A stretch of 64,000 nucleotides of DNA from Microbacterium gallinarum (GTDB lineage Bacteria > Actinomycetota > Actinomycetes > Actinomycetales > Microbacteriaceae). The DNA lies in NCBI RefSeq assembly GCF_014837165.1, contig NZ_JACSPM010000001.1, forward strand, positions 702,304 through 766,303, written 5' to 3'. Position numbers and translations under genes: made by a program. Position 1 is the stretch's first letter. Each line of letters opens with the position of its first letter. This document shows positions 51,328 to 59,639 of the stretch, piece by piece. A model generated the notes under the pieces. That model had not been told where the DNA came from. It searched no databases and saw only the letters and a list, made by a program, of their open reading frames with translations.

Positions 51328-51864
51328 ATGGGCCGAGTGGCCTCGTGCGTGCGCATCGCACCCAGTTTCGTCGCGACCGCGGTCGACGACATCGCCGGCG
51401 TGGAAACCACCATTGAGGCGCATTACAGCCCGGACCGGGGCCGCTACCTGATCACCACCATCGTCAACCGCGCGATCGCCGAGAACTTCAGCGAGTACCG
51501 GCTCAAGCACGCCGCACCGCAGGCAATCCTGCAAGCGGCCGTCCCGCACTGCATCGCACTGCGACTGGACGACAGCCCCGACGCCGAATGGACCGCCATC
51601 ACAGACCTCACCGCCGACGACGGCCGGATCATCCCGCCATGGCTCGCTCAAGCCGTCGTCAAACGCGGCATGAAAGACGAACGATAGGAAGTCGTCGAGA
51701 TCCTCTACGGCACCGCCGCCCTCGCAGAACTGCCACCAGCAAAGCTCGTCTCCCTCGAACTCGACGTCCCCGAACGCACCGCCAACTACTGGATCAATTC
51801 CGCCCGCGCAGCAGGATGGCTCGCCGGCATGACATCCAACGTCGGCCGCCCGGCGGATGGGTAG
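51328..51864 (+). pseudogene. mobile-element companion gene broken by an in-frame TAG
   Basis: The first part (119 codons, to TAG at 51685-51687) and the following 58 codons stay in one frame up to a stop at 51862. The second part (RTANYWINSARAAGWLAGM) looks like a DNA-binding helix pair of the kind encoded just before tyrosine integrases. The amber codon therefore splits one gene of about 178 residues. The 5' end is uncertain. The 3' end overlaps the integrase start, as expected for a former int operon. Confidence 0.6.
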
Positions 51865-52960
51865 CGTCAGCCCCTACTCCACGAGCGCGGGTAGGCGCTA
51901 TCGAGTCCGGTACCGGCGACCCGACGGCACACAGACCGACAAACGCGGGTTCAAGACAAAGCGCGATGCTGAGCTCTTCCTCGCAAGCGTGGAACTCACC
52001 AAAGCGCAAGGGACATTTCTCGACCCCAGCCGCGCGCGAGTCACAATCGGCGAACTGGGCCCCGCATGGTTGGCGGCGAAGCACGCCGCTCTCAAGCCGT
52101 CTGCCTATGCGCCGCTCGAGGTCGCATGGCGGCTGCGGGTGAAGCCACGGTGGGGCCGCGTCGCCATCACCGACATCATCCACTCCGACGTCAAAGGCTG
52201 GGTTGCAGAGTTGAACCGGCAACTAGGCGCGTCCGTGGTCATCCGGACGTACGGCGTGCTCGCCTCCATCCTCGACGACGCAGTCCACGACAGAAGAATC
52301 GCACTCAATCCTGCACGCGGCGGCAAGATCGGGCTCCCGAAGAAGATCGCCTCACGCCACGTCTACCTCACTCACCGTCAGGTAGACCGGCTCGCCAAAG
52401 CCAGCGGCGACAACGCGACGCTGATCCGCACGCTCGCCTACACCGGCATGCGCTGGGCCGAGGTCGCAGGGCTTCGAGTGCACGCGATCGACTTCGGCAG
52501 GTCCAGAATCTGGGTCACTCAGAACGCCGTCGAAGTCGGCGGCGAGTTCTTCGAGGGGACACCCAAGTCCCACAAGATCCGCGATGTCCCGATGCCGCCA
52601 TTCCTGCGTGACGAACTAGAGCGCCGGGTTGAGAAGCTCCCGCGGGACGCCTTGGTGTTCCCGAGCAAGTCCGGCACGTTCATGAAACGCGTGCGCACAA
52701 GCGCGCACTCCAAGTCGTGGTTCAAGACCGCAGCCGAGGCGGTCGGCGTGCCCAGCTTGCATATCCACGACCTCCGGCACACTGCCGCCTCGCTCGCCGT
52801 TCAAGCCGGCGCGAACGTGAAGGCGATCCAGCGCATGCTCGGGCACGCGTCCGCAGCCATGACCCTCGACGTGTACGCCGACCTCTTCGACGACGATCTC
52901 GACGCCGTATCTAACGCGCTCGATCGGTCAAGAGCCGCACAGCTTGGTAGCGACGCCTGA
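51857..52960 (+). CDS. int: tyrosine recombinase/phage-type integrase
   Basis: This 367-residue site-specific recombinase has an AP2-like arm-binding N-terminus (YRVRYRRPDGTQTDKRGFKTKRDAELFLASVE), a SAM-like core-binding domain (about 65-150) and a catalytic domain. All catalytic residues are visible: Arg199 (TGMRW), His304/Arg307 (HDLRH), His330 (LGHAS) and Tyr340. It is therefore probably active. It is followed by two ATGTGGGCA direct repeats and then the 21-bp att repeat at 53071, whose twin lies in tRNA-Ser. Confidence 0.93.
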   Translation: MGSVSPYSTSAGRRYRVRYRRPDGTQTDKRGFKTKRDAELFLASVELTKAQGTFLDPSRARVTIGELGPAWLAAKHAALKPSAYAPLEVAWRLRVKPRWGRVAITDIIHSDVKGWVAELNRQLGASVVIRTYGVLASILDDAVHDRRIALNPARGGKIGLPKKIASRHVYLTHRQVDRLAKASGDNATLIRTLAYTGMRWAEVAGLRVHAIDFGRSRIWVTQNAVEVGGEFFEGTPKSHKIRDVPMPPFLRDELERRVEKLPRDALVFPSKSGTFMKRVRTSAHSKSWFKTAAEAVGVPSLHIHDLRHTAASLAVQAGANVKAIQRMLGHASAAMTLDVYADLFDDDLDAVSNALDRSRAAQLGSDA

Positions 52961-52979
52961 AGTCACCATCCTGCAACGG

Positions 52980-52999
52980 ATGTGGGCAAAATGTGGGCA
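52980..52999. repeat. tandem ATGTGGGCA repeats next to int
   Basis: Two copies of ATGTGGGCA (52980-52988 and 52991-52999) are spaced 11 bp apart, one helical turn, between the int stop and the att repeat. They are probable arm-type binding sites for the integrase. The rest of the 302-bp gap to the PIN gene contains the att repeat and no gene. Confidence 0.6.
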
Positions 53000-53070
53000 C
53001 GGGTCGCTGAGTCGATCACGCGTATCCCAGAATTCCGCAGAAAATCAACGCTCTTTGACGCGGACGTTTG

Positions 53071-53091
53071 GCGGAGACGGAGGGATTTGAA
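53071..53091. other. left attachment-site repeat (att)
   Basis: This 21-bp sequence (GCGGAGACGGAGG to TTGAA) is identical to 61989-62009, the 3' end of tRNA-Ser on the minus strand. It lies 110 bases after the integrase gene. It is a duplicated tRNA end of the kind produced by tRNA-targeting integration. Confidence 0.85.
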
Positions 53092-53262
53092 ATCGCGCTG
53101 ATGGCAAGTGAACTCAGCTGAAACCGCGCAATTCCGCGGATTGTGACGTCGATGACGTCGTCCTCGATCAGGTCGGCCGGATTCGATTCGTGGCAAGAAC
53201 GTGGCGGTTACCGGGCGCTCATCAGGCGGCCGCGCCCGCGCGCCAGGCGTGCGATCTGCAGG

Positions 53263-53856
53263 CTACGCGGACGCAGCTTCGACCATCATCTCGACGGCTT
53301 CGATCATGCCGTACCGGTCCCGCAAGGTGTCGAGGATCTCCTCGACGGTGAGTACTGCACCGTGGCGGCCGGAACGGCTGGCGATCTCCTGCACCGCGGC
53401 GAGCGCGCGCCTTGGGTTGAGTGCGACGGTGTTCTTCGCAAACTCGCGCGCACTGAGCACTTGAATCGTTGGCGGAATCTTGTCTGCGGGGAAGTCCTTG
53501 AAATTCTCAGTGACGATCGCGCCGGCTCCTGCAATGACGGCCGCGGCGACCACGTGCTCGTCGTCCTGATCGGGAAGACCGAACGTGCCCTCCAGCGGTT
53601 CCCACCCTTCGACCTCCGCATCGGCGAACTCGCGCCGCATCGCTGCAATGAGGGTCGCTGCGCGGCCTGCAGCCTCCGCTACGGGGATTCCCCGTTTCAC
53701 GAGCTTGGCTTCCTCGTGATACTCGAGCTCTTCCAGGATCGCCGAGCTCCAGGTCGGTCGATACGCGCCCTCGACCGCGAGGGAAAGGAGAAAGTCACGT
53801 TGCAGGCTCGGCCACAGCACGCTGGTGTCGAGGGTCGCCGTGAACACGACCCCCAT
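53263..53856 (-). CDS. PIN-domain toxin ribonuclease
   Basis: This 197-residue PIN-fold protein has the acidic metal-binding set in place: Asp10 (TATLDTSVL), Glu42/Glu43 (LEELEYHEE), Asp98/Asp99 (DQDDEHVVAAA) and a final motif TENFKDFP near residue 116. The family cleaves RNA when free of its antitoxin. It starts 17 bases after the stop of the antitoxin gene on the same strand, the usual antitoxin-first order. The C-terminal extension (about 140-197) is longer than in VapC. Confidence 0.85.
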   Translation of the reverse strand: MGVVFTATLDTSVLWPSLQRDFLLSLAVEGAYRPTWSSAILEELEYHEEAKLVKRGIPVAEAAGRAATLIAAMRREFADAEVEGWEPLEGTFGLPDQDDEHVVAAAVIAGAGAIVTENFKDFPADKIPPTIQVLSAREFAKNTVALNPRRALAAVQEIASRSGRHGAVLTVEEILDTLRDRYGMIEAVEMMVEAASA

Positions 53857-53873
53857 CCTGTCAGGCTGCGGAG

Positions 53874-54407
53874 CTAAAGGCGGACAGCCCGCCTCGACGC
53901 GACCGCCTTCCTCGCCGCTTTGAGGTCCTCGAGCGTCTGTTCGACGTTGTCTTCGTCGACAGCGTCACGCGTGGCAGCGAGCATGTCGTACTGACGCTCA
54001 CGACGGCGCTCCCGATACTCGAGCAGATCTGCAAGGAGAACACGGCGATGCGTTCCGGCCCTCTCGAAGGGGATCTCGCCCTCGTCGAGGAGCTTTACAA
54101 CGGTCGGGCGGCTTACGTTTAGGAGATCCGCTGCTTGCTGAGTGGTCAGCCGCGTCGTCTGCGGTACAACCGAGACGGCTAGCCCGCTTTGCATCGCATC
54201 AACAATCTTGCGGAGTGCAAGGTAGACCTCTTCCGGGAGTTCTACCTGATCGCCTGGACGCGCTCCCGCAAGGAAGTACCTTGGCTCGGGAAGAGCTCTA
54301 CCGGCAGCCTCATGGGCGGTGAGGAAGTCCAGAACAGGGGCAAGCTCGTAGCCCTTGCTGGGAAGGTACGTCTCTTCAACGACTGCAGCGCGAGACACGG
54401 GAATCAC
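53874..54407 (-). CDS. excisionase-type HTH antitoxin
   Basis: This 177-residue protein has a MerR/excisionase-like DNA-binding region (LTTQQAADLLNVSRPTVVKLLDEGEIPFERAGTHRRVLLADLLEYRERR, about residues 87-136) and a charged C-terminal helix that probably wraps the PIN toxin. The start is GTG 54407. A 20-bp inverted repeat lies 13 bases upstream of the start, consistent with autorepression of the toxin-antitoxin operon. Confidence 0.85.
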   Translation of the reverse strand: MIPVSRAAVVEETYLPSKGYELAPVLDFLTAHEAAGRALPEPRYFLAGARPGDQVELPEEVYLALRKIVDAMQSGLAVSVVPQTTRLTTQQAADLLNVSRPTVVKLLDEGEIPFERAGTHRRVLLADLLEYRERRRERQYDMLAATRDAVDEDNVEQTLEDLKAARKAVASRRAVRL

Positions 54408-54419
54408 CTCAATACGGGT

Positions 54420-54439
54420 AAACGCAGGGGATTGCGTTT
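54420..54439 (-). promoter_or_regulatory. inverted-repeat operator of the toxin-antitoxin operon
   Basis: AAACGCA (54420-54426) and TGCGTTT (54433-54439) flank GGGGAT in a perfect 7-bp inverted repeat directly upstream of the antitoxin GTG. It is a likely binding site for the antitoxin. Confidence 0.65.
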
Positions 54440-54511
54440 GTTGCGATTACGGTAGCACGTATCCCCGACAGATCGATAGGAGGATGCTGGGCTAGCAGCT
54501 CGACTGCCCGG

Positions 54512-55633
54512 TCAAGACACTCCGAGTCGCGCGAGCGCGTAGCTCCACGGGATGCGCTCCTGCTCGAGGCGAATGTTCCCCTCCGCGCTCAGCGACTGAA
54601 GAGTCGCGCGCTCACCGGGCGTGAGCAGCTCGAGCACGCCGACATTCGGTTCTGGATCGGTCCCCCACAGATCCCGGTGGTCGAAAAGAGTCCCGGAATC
54701 CATCAACGCCGATGTCGCCTCGACTCCCCTGGCTCGTAGTCGGTTGAGGATGGCGAATCCATGTGAGTCGAGATCGCCCCAGTAGGTGACGGTCTGCGCC
54801 CATGGCAGGCGAGCGACGAGGTCGACTCGGTGACCGCCGCCGTGCACAGCGACCGCGTCCGGCACGTTCGGCATGGCGAGCACCGTGGCAAGGTTCTCGA
54901 AGACGAAGACTCGTTGAGGCCGTAAAGGGATCGATGCAACTTCGTCGACGGGCGCTGACACATCGGTGAGCCATTGGAAGGAGAGAGATGGATCGAGTAC
55001 ACGGATCCGCACCAGCGGCGACGGCTCGCGAAGCCCCAGTCCGGATGCACCGGTTCCAGCTCGATGCAACGCCTCTACGACCCCTCGGCGGGACTCGATC
55101 CATTTGGAGTCGATGCCGCGAATCGGAAGCTCCCGGATGAGGCGGTCAGACGCCGGGTTGTCACGCAGCCAGGTCAGCACGTCGACGAGCCTGTGAAAAT
55201 CAGCGTCATCGAGGTCGGCAATCGAGTGGGCGTAGGTGCGGAGCACTACCTGCGCGTCGGGCCCAACAAGAGCCCTCAGCTCGTCGAGGCGTTCCACCAG
55301 ACGCCGCCATACCGCTGCCTCACCTGCGACTCCAGCGATCACCTCTGGGCTACGCACGATGGCGCGCACGGGGACCTCCTGAGATCCGACGCGTGACCAG
55401 TTTCGGACGGCCCACTCGAGCTCGATTCCCGAGGCTTCACTCACGCCGCGCCAGGACTTGACCCACTCTCGAACACGATTCAGGTCGCTCAGCGCCTCCC
55501 GCTCTGTCGGCGGCCGCAGGAGAACATCGAGCACGACACCGGTCTGCTGCTCGGCCGCCCACGTGCGCGCATCGCGGTCGAAGAGCTTCTTCGCGCGCGC
55601 ACGCACATCCGACGGCGTGACGGGCGTCGTCAC
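54512..55633 (-). CDS. jetD: Wadjet nuclease subunit JetD (DUF3322/DUF2220)
   Basis: This 373-residue topoisomerase-VI-like nuclease cuts closed circular plasmid DNA in type I Wadjet. The N-terminal DUF3322 region (SDVRARAKKLFDRDARTWA, SWRGVSEASGIELEWAVRNW) is followed by the DUF2220/Toprim core with VFVFENLATVL (acidic Glu) and YWGDLDSHGFAILNRL (Asp-x-Asp metal site) near residue 286. The C-terminal LEQERIPW is typical. The GTG start overlaps the jetC stop (GTGA). It is the last gene of the operon. Confidence 0.92.
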   Translation of the reverse strand: MTTPVTPSDVRARAKKLFDRDARTWAAEQQTGVVLDVLLRPPTEREALSDLNRVREWVKSWRGVSEASGIELEWAVRNWSRVGSQEVPVRAIVRSPEVIAGVAGEAAVWRRLVERLDELRALVGPDAQVVLRTYAHSIADLDDADFHRLVDVLTWLRDNPASDRLIRELPIRGIDSKWIESRRGVVEALHRAGTGASGLGLREPSPLVRIRVLDPSLSFQWLTDVSAPVDEVASIPLRPQRVFVFENLATVLAMPNVPDAVAVHGGGHRVDLVARLPWAQTVTYWGDLDSHGFAILNRLRARGVEATSALMDSGTLFDHRDLWGTDPEPNVGVLELLTPGERATLQSLSAEGNIRLEQERIPWSYALARLGVS

Positions 55634-58600
55634 GCGCGCGACTCCGCATGCGGCGTAGAGGTGGCCTCCGGGTCACCGACCGCGAACACCACGTTCGCCA
55701 GTCGTGACGTGTTGCGGTCGGGGTTCGATACCGACGTAATCGCGCCCACGTACGGCTCGAGTGTCTGCAGCAGCTTCTGAGGTGTCGCGAGGATCATGTG
55801 GAACCCGAATTCCCGGAACACCTCCATCGCGTTGCGCGTGTATCGACTGTCGGCCTTGTCGAATGCCTCGTCGAGCACGATCGACCCGAACCTCGGGACC
55901 TCGTCCTCTTCCTCAGTGAGCTGATAGCGCAAGGCCGCGGCGAGGCAGAAGATGACAAGCTTCTGCCTCTGACCGCCCGACAACCCCTCGGCGGAGTCGT
56001 ACACTCGCACGACCCGGCCGGTGAGGTCCTTCTCCCGCGCAAGGAAGCTCACGTGAAGCCTTGTGTCGAGCACACGATTGCGCCAGTCGATGTCGATGCG
56101 GTCCTTGGAGCCGAGTCGACCGATAACGCGCTGCAGGACGCCGAAGCGCTGCTCCGCGCCGGCGGCGGACTCGTCGGCCCAGTTGCCTTCGACGATACGG
56201 CGCAGGTCGGTGAGGAACTCGTCGACCTCCGGCGTCCGGGTCGTCTTCACATCGATCTCGAGGAAGCGATCCGTCCCCTCGAACGGGGACCGTCCGAGGG
56301 ATGCGTTCACGGGAAGGATCCGCTCCCGGATGAACCCCGGGGCGTCGCGGAGGTCGCTGAGCAAGTGGGCGACGACATCCTGCGAGCGCTCCCGCAACAG
56401 CTTGCGGAACTCGGTCTCCTTCTCGGGCAGGCCGCGGGCGAGGATCCCCTCCCGAAGTTCGCGATACCCGTAACGGTCGCGGATGTCGGCGGCGAGCTCG
56501 GCGGATGCTGCCGGCCACCCGAGTCGGAACTCCGCCGCACGTCCCGCGAAGCTGGCTTCAGCGTCGGCTGCACGGCCGGCTGCGACGTCCTTCTCCTTCG
56601 AGAGCGCCGACTGAACCTTGCGTGCGACCTCGTCGACCGTTTCCAGGCTGACGGAGCGTCGCTCGGCGCGGAATCGTTCTTCCAGCGAATCGGCGATGGG
56701 TTCGTCGACCGGCGTGTGGGGCGCGGCCTCGAGTTCGGCGATCTGCGCTCCGACACTCTCCATCTTGTTGCGGGCGACGGCGTGGTGGCCAAGCGCTCGC
56801 TCGTGTGCTTCGCCGGTATCAGCGAGCCGTTGGCCAGCTCGCTCGGCGGCCTCCTGAGCTTCGCGGAGGGTGCCCGACTCGCTGGTGAGCACCCGGAGTT
56901 CATCGCGCCGAGCCGCGGTCACCGCCGCCGCGGCAGCGAGGTCCACTCGCTCCCACGTGAACCTCGAAACCCGCGTGAAGACATCACGCCGGGTCACAGC
57001 ATCCTGGCGGGCCGAGTCCGCATGCGCATCCCTTGCGGACGTCTCCTCCATCGCCACCATCGCCTCACGACGACGCTCCAGCAACGCCTCGAGCCGCGCC
57101 GCAGTGTCGCCGCCCAGCACCCAGCGGGTCGCATCACCGACGTCGTGACGGTCGTCCTTCTCGTACCTGCGTGAGTTGCGCTTGACGAGACCGCCGATCG
57201 TGACGCCGCGTTCGACGTCGTCGAGCTCGTCCGGGTGCGAAACGCAGGCGTAGTCGAACTCGGTGGCGATGCGCCTTCGGACATAAGACGCGAAGGGCCC
57301 GTCACTCACCGCGAGGCGATGAACGAGCGAGCGGGGGTCCTTGGGGCGACGCGGCTCATCGACCGAGTGCGGCACCGCTTCGATGACGAGCCGTACACCG
57401 AGCGTGCGCGAGTCGGCCGCACGGCGGGCTCCCGCAAGATGCTCGTCCCGCACGAGGAGTGTCGACGCGAACGGCGCCATCACTCGCTCTGCAGCGCCGC
57501 GCCATGTGGAGTGCTGTTCGGCGACCGAGATCAGCTCACCGGCGAAGGGGAACGTCGACGCCGGAACGCCGACAGCGTCGGCGAGGTATCGCCGGGCTCT
57601 CAGGAGCTTCTCGTCGAGGTTGCTCCGGTGGTCTCTCAGCGACTGAATCTGATTCGTGATTTCGTCCAGCACCTTACGGGCCTGACTCGCGGCGTCACGC
57701 ACCTCATACGACACAGCGGGGATATCGCGCGCAGCTTCGGCGACGGCGACCGCGAGGAGTTCCGCAAACTGTTCGGAGTCTTCAGGCATGGGCGCGCCGA
57801 TGCGCGTCAGCTCGGCGCCCAGCTGGGACCGGTACTGACCGATGACGTCCTCGGCGCTCTGCGCACTATCGATCCGCTCCTGCAGAAGCTCGACGCGAGC
57901 GCCTCCCTCGTCGCGAACGCGAGCCTTCGCGGTCTCGAGAGCATCGGCCGCCAACCGCTGCTCGCGCGCGGCGTCGCTCAGCTCGCTCTCGGCGCGCGCC
58001 AGCGCGGCGCGTGCTGGGCCGGCGGCATCCTTCGCGAGCCGAAGCTTGAGTGCCGAAGTGAAGGGCTCGACTGCATCGTGCAGATCAGAGATCGCCGCCA
58101 TCTCGGCACCGGCCAGGTCGAACGCCGTGATCGCCTCGTCGACCTTGCGAAGCGCATCAGCCTGCTTGCGCAGGTCGACCACGTGTTTGTGAGCCGCATC
58201 GAGCTCCGTGAACTGCTCGACCGCAGTCTCCGCGCGCGCAAAGGTTCCCGGCTGATCGAGCATGAACCCGCGGAATAGCGCGTCGAGCGTGCCGAGGTTC
58301 TTCGCCGACTGAGTCTTGTGGAGAAGCTGAAGCGTCGCGTCGCCGCGGAAGCCGAACTGGCGGATGACACGCTCATGAAAGCGTCCGTGCCGCCCACCGG
58401 TTGTGAGGAGCGCATCGGGGAAGGCCTTCGACATTCGGCGCGCGTCGATCCCGCCTTCGACATGCGGCTTCACTTCGAGAAGCTCCACATGGCCGCGCGC
58501 GAAGATCCGCGCGTCCTTCAACGCTGTCGCCTCGGTGCGCGTGCCGGGTGCGTGGAACACCCGCAGCAGGACGACCGGTTCGTCGCGAAGGTTCTCGTAG

Positions 58601-58983
58601 CGCAGCAGGATGCCGCTCCAGGTGGCTTTCGAGCGAAGGTAAGTCGTGGTGGCCCGATCAGCGGCCTCGTCCGCTTCCTTGCTCCAGGCCCCGCGCACGT
58701 AGCTCATCAGCGTCCGATCGCTGTGCCGAGATGCGCCGTCCTGAGCTGCCGCGTTGAGTCGCAGCCACCTATCGGGGGTGAGAACCGCGGCGATCGCGTC
58801 CAAGAGGGATGACTTGCCCGATCCGGATGCCCCGGCGAACAGGTGACCGTCGCGCGCGACGTCCACGGCGACGTGGCCCGCGAACGTGCCCCAGTTGACG
58901 ATTTCGATCTGGGCGAGGCGCCACTGACCGGGCCTGGTCGGATCGATCTCCGGCTCGTCAGTGGGGAAGGTCAGCATCGTCAT
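55630..58983 (-). CDS. jetC: Wadjet SMC-like ATPase JetC
   Basis: This 1117-residue SMC/MukB-like motor is predicted to extrude plasmid DNA loops. Walker A GASGSGKSSLLDAI lies at residues 51-64. Long coiled-coil arms (about 230-450 and 620-850) flank a hinge. The ABC signature EGLSGGQRQK and Walker B SIVLDEAFDKAD are near the C-terminus, followed by FHMILATPQKLLQTLEP. The length and architecture match type I JetC (COG4913). Four-base overlaps join it to jetB and jetD. Confidence 0.94.
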   Translation of the reverse strand: MTMLTFPTDEPEIDPTRPGQWRLAQIEIVNWGTFAGHVAVDVARDGHLFAGASGSGKSSLLDAIAAVLTPDRWLRLNAAAQDGASRHSDRTLMSYVRGAWSKEADEAADRATTTYLRSKATWSGILLRYENLRDEPVVLLRVFHAPGTRTEATALKDARIFARGHVELLEVKPHVEGGIDARRMSKAFPDALLTTGGRHGRFHERVIRQFGFRGDATLQLLHKTQSAKNLGTLDALFRGFMLDQPGTFARAETAVEQFTELDAAHKHVVDLRKQADALRKVDEAITAFDLAGAEMAAISDLHDAVEPFTSALKLRLAKDAAGPARAALARAESELSDAAREQRLAADALETAKARVRDEGGARVELLQERIDSAQSAEDVIGQYRSQLGAELTRIGAPMPEDSEQFAELLAVAVAEAARDIPAVSYEVRDAASQARKVLDEITNQIQSLRDHRSNLDEKLLRARRYLADAVGVPASTFPFAGELISVAEQHSTWRGAAERVMAPFASTLLVRDEHLAGARRAADSRTLGVRLVIEAVPHSVDEPRRPKDPRSLVHRLAVSDGPFASYVRRRIATEFDYACVSHPDELDDVERGVTIGGLVKRNSRRYEKDDRHDVGDATRWVLGGDTAARLEALLERRREAMVAMEETSARDAHADSARQDAVTRRDVFTRVSRFTWERVDLAAAAAVTAARRDELRVLTSESGTLREAQEAAERAGQRLADTGEAHERALGHHAVARNKMESVGAQIAELEAAPHTPVDEPIADSLEERFRAERRSVSLETVDEVARKVQSALSKEKDVAAGRAADAEASFAGRAAEFRLGWPAASAELAADIRDRYGYRELREGILARGLPEKETEFRKLLRERSQDVVAHLLSDLRDAPGFIRERILPVNASLGRSPFEGTDRFLEIDVKTTRTPEVDEFLTDLRRIVEGNWADESAAGAEQRFGVLQRVIGRLGSKDRIDIDWRNRVLDTRLHVSFLAREKDLTGRVVRVYDSAEGLSGGQRQKLVIFCLAAALRYQLTEEEDEVPRFGSIVLDEAFDKADSRYTRNAMEVFREFGFHMILATPQKLLQTLEPYVGAITSVSNPDRNTSRLANVVFAVGDPEATSTPHAESRA

Positions 58984-59639
58984 GCGTCCTGGTCCTCGTC
59001 ATCCGTCGACAGTGCGGCAAAGTCACCTTCGCACTCGCGGGCGATCCGCTGATACTCGGCGGTGATCGCGCGGATCTGGTCGGCGTCGACGAGCAGCCGC
59101 AGCACCGGAGAGATCTCGGCGCGGTCATCGCCCACGGCGTGCAGCACACGGAGCTTGTTCTGCATCTTGTTCCACGACGAGTTGACTCGACTCGCGAAGT
59201 CCTTCTCGTCACGATCGGGGGTGCGGAACACAGCAAGTTGCTCGAAGACCTCCGCCTGCCCGACGATCACACGCCCGCGACCCTCCTCGCTCAGCAATGT
59301 CTGGCGTAGGACGAGCAGCATCGCCGTGTCGAGGAACGTCAAGGCCTCGGACCGCACCGCCTTCGGCGCATCGTCGGAGGGAGCGTTGCGGACGAACGCG
59401 AACTCGTTGTCACGGTCGATGACCAGTTCGAGGAACAGCTCGGCGAGACGTGAGCGGATCATGGTCTCGTCGGTGAGCAGTACTGCCCACAATTGCGCCT
59501 CTCGTGCGCCTGAGAGGTACGGCCCGCGCACCAGACGGAGCAGGACCCGCCTGGTCCGGTCCGGAAGCTCCCCCGAGTCACCGCGCCAGAGGCCGGTGTG
59601 CTCCCCGGGGGCGACATCCGTTGGAATCGCTTCGGTCAT
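58980..59639 (-). CDS. jetB: Wadjet kite-like subunit JetB (DUF4194)
   Basis: This 219-residue winged-helix protein of the DUF4194 family is the MukE/kite-type subunit that links the kleisin JetA to the JetC heads. Recognised by the region LRLVRGPYLSGAREAQLWAVLLTDETMIRSRLAELFLELVID (about residues 30-72) and the RVNSSWNKMQNKLRVL segment typical of DUF4194. ATG 59639 overlaps the jetA stop (ATGA) and the stop overlaps jetC (ATGA). Confidence 0.92.
   Translation of the reverse strand: MTEAIPTDVAPGEHTGLWRGDSGELPDRTRRVLLRLVRGPYLSGAREAQLWAVLLTDETMIRSRLAELFLELVIDRDNEFAFVRNAPSDDAPKAVRSEALTFLDTAMLLVLRQTLLSEEGRGRVIVGQAEVFEQLAVFRTPDRDEKDFASRVNSSWNKMQNKLRVLHAVGDDRAEISPVLRLLVDADQIRAITAEYQRIARECEGDFAALSTDDEDQDA

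Noticed and set aside
51685..51687. In-frame TAG as a recoded amino acid
   Set aside because: No supporting context such as pyrrolysine genes; an ordinary nonsense mutation in a decaying mobile-element gene is simpler.
53071..53118. Left att repeat as part of a second, truncated tRNA-Ser gene
   Set aside because: Only the 3' tRNA end is present; the sequence on both sides does not fold as a tRNA.
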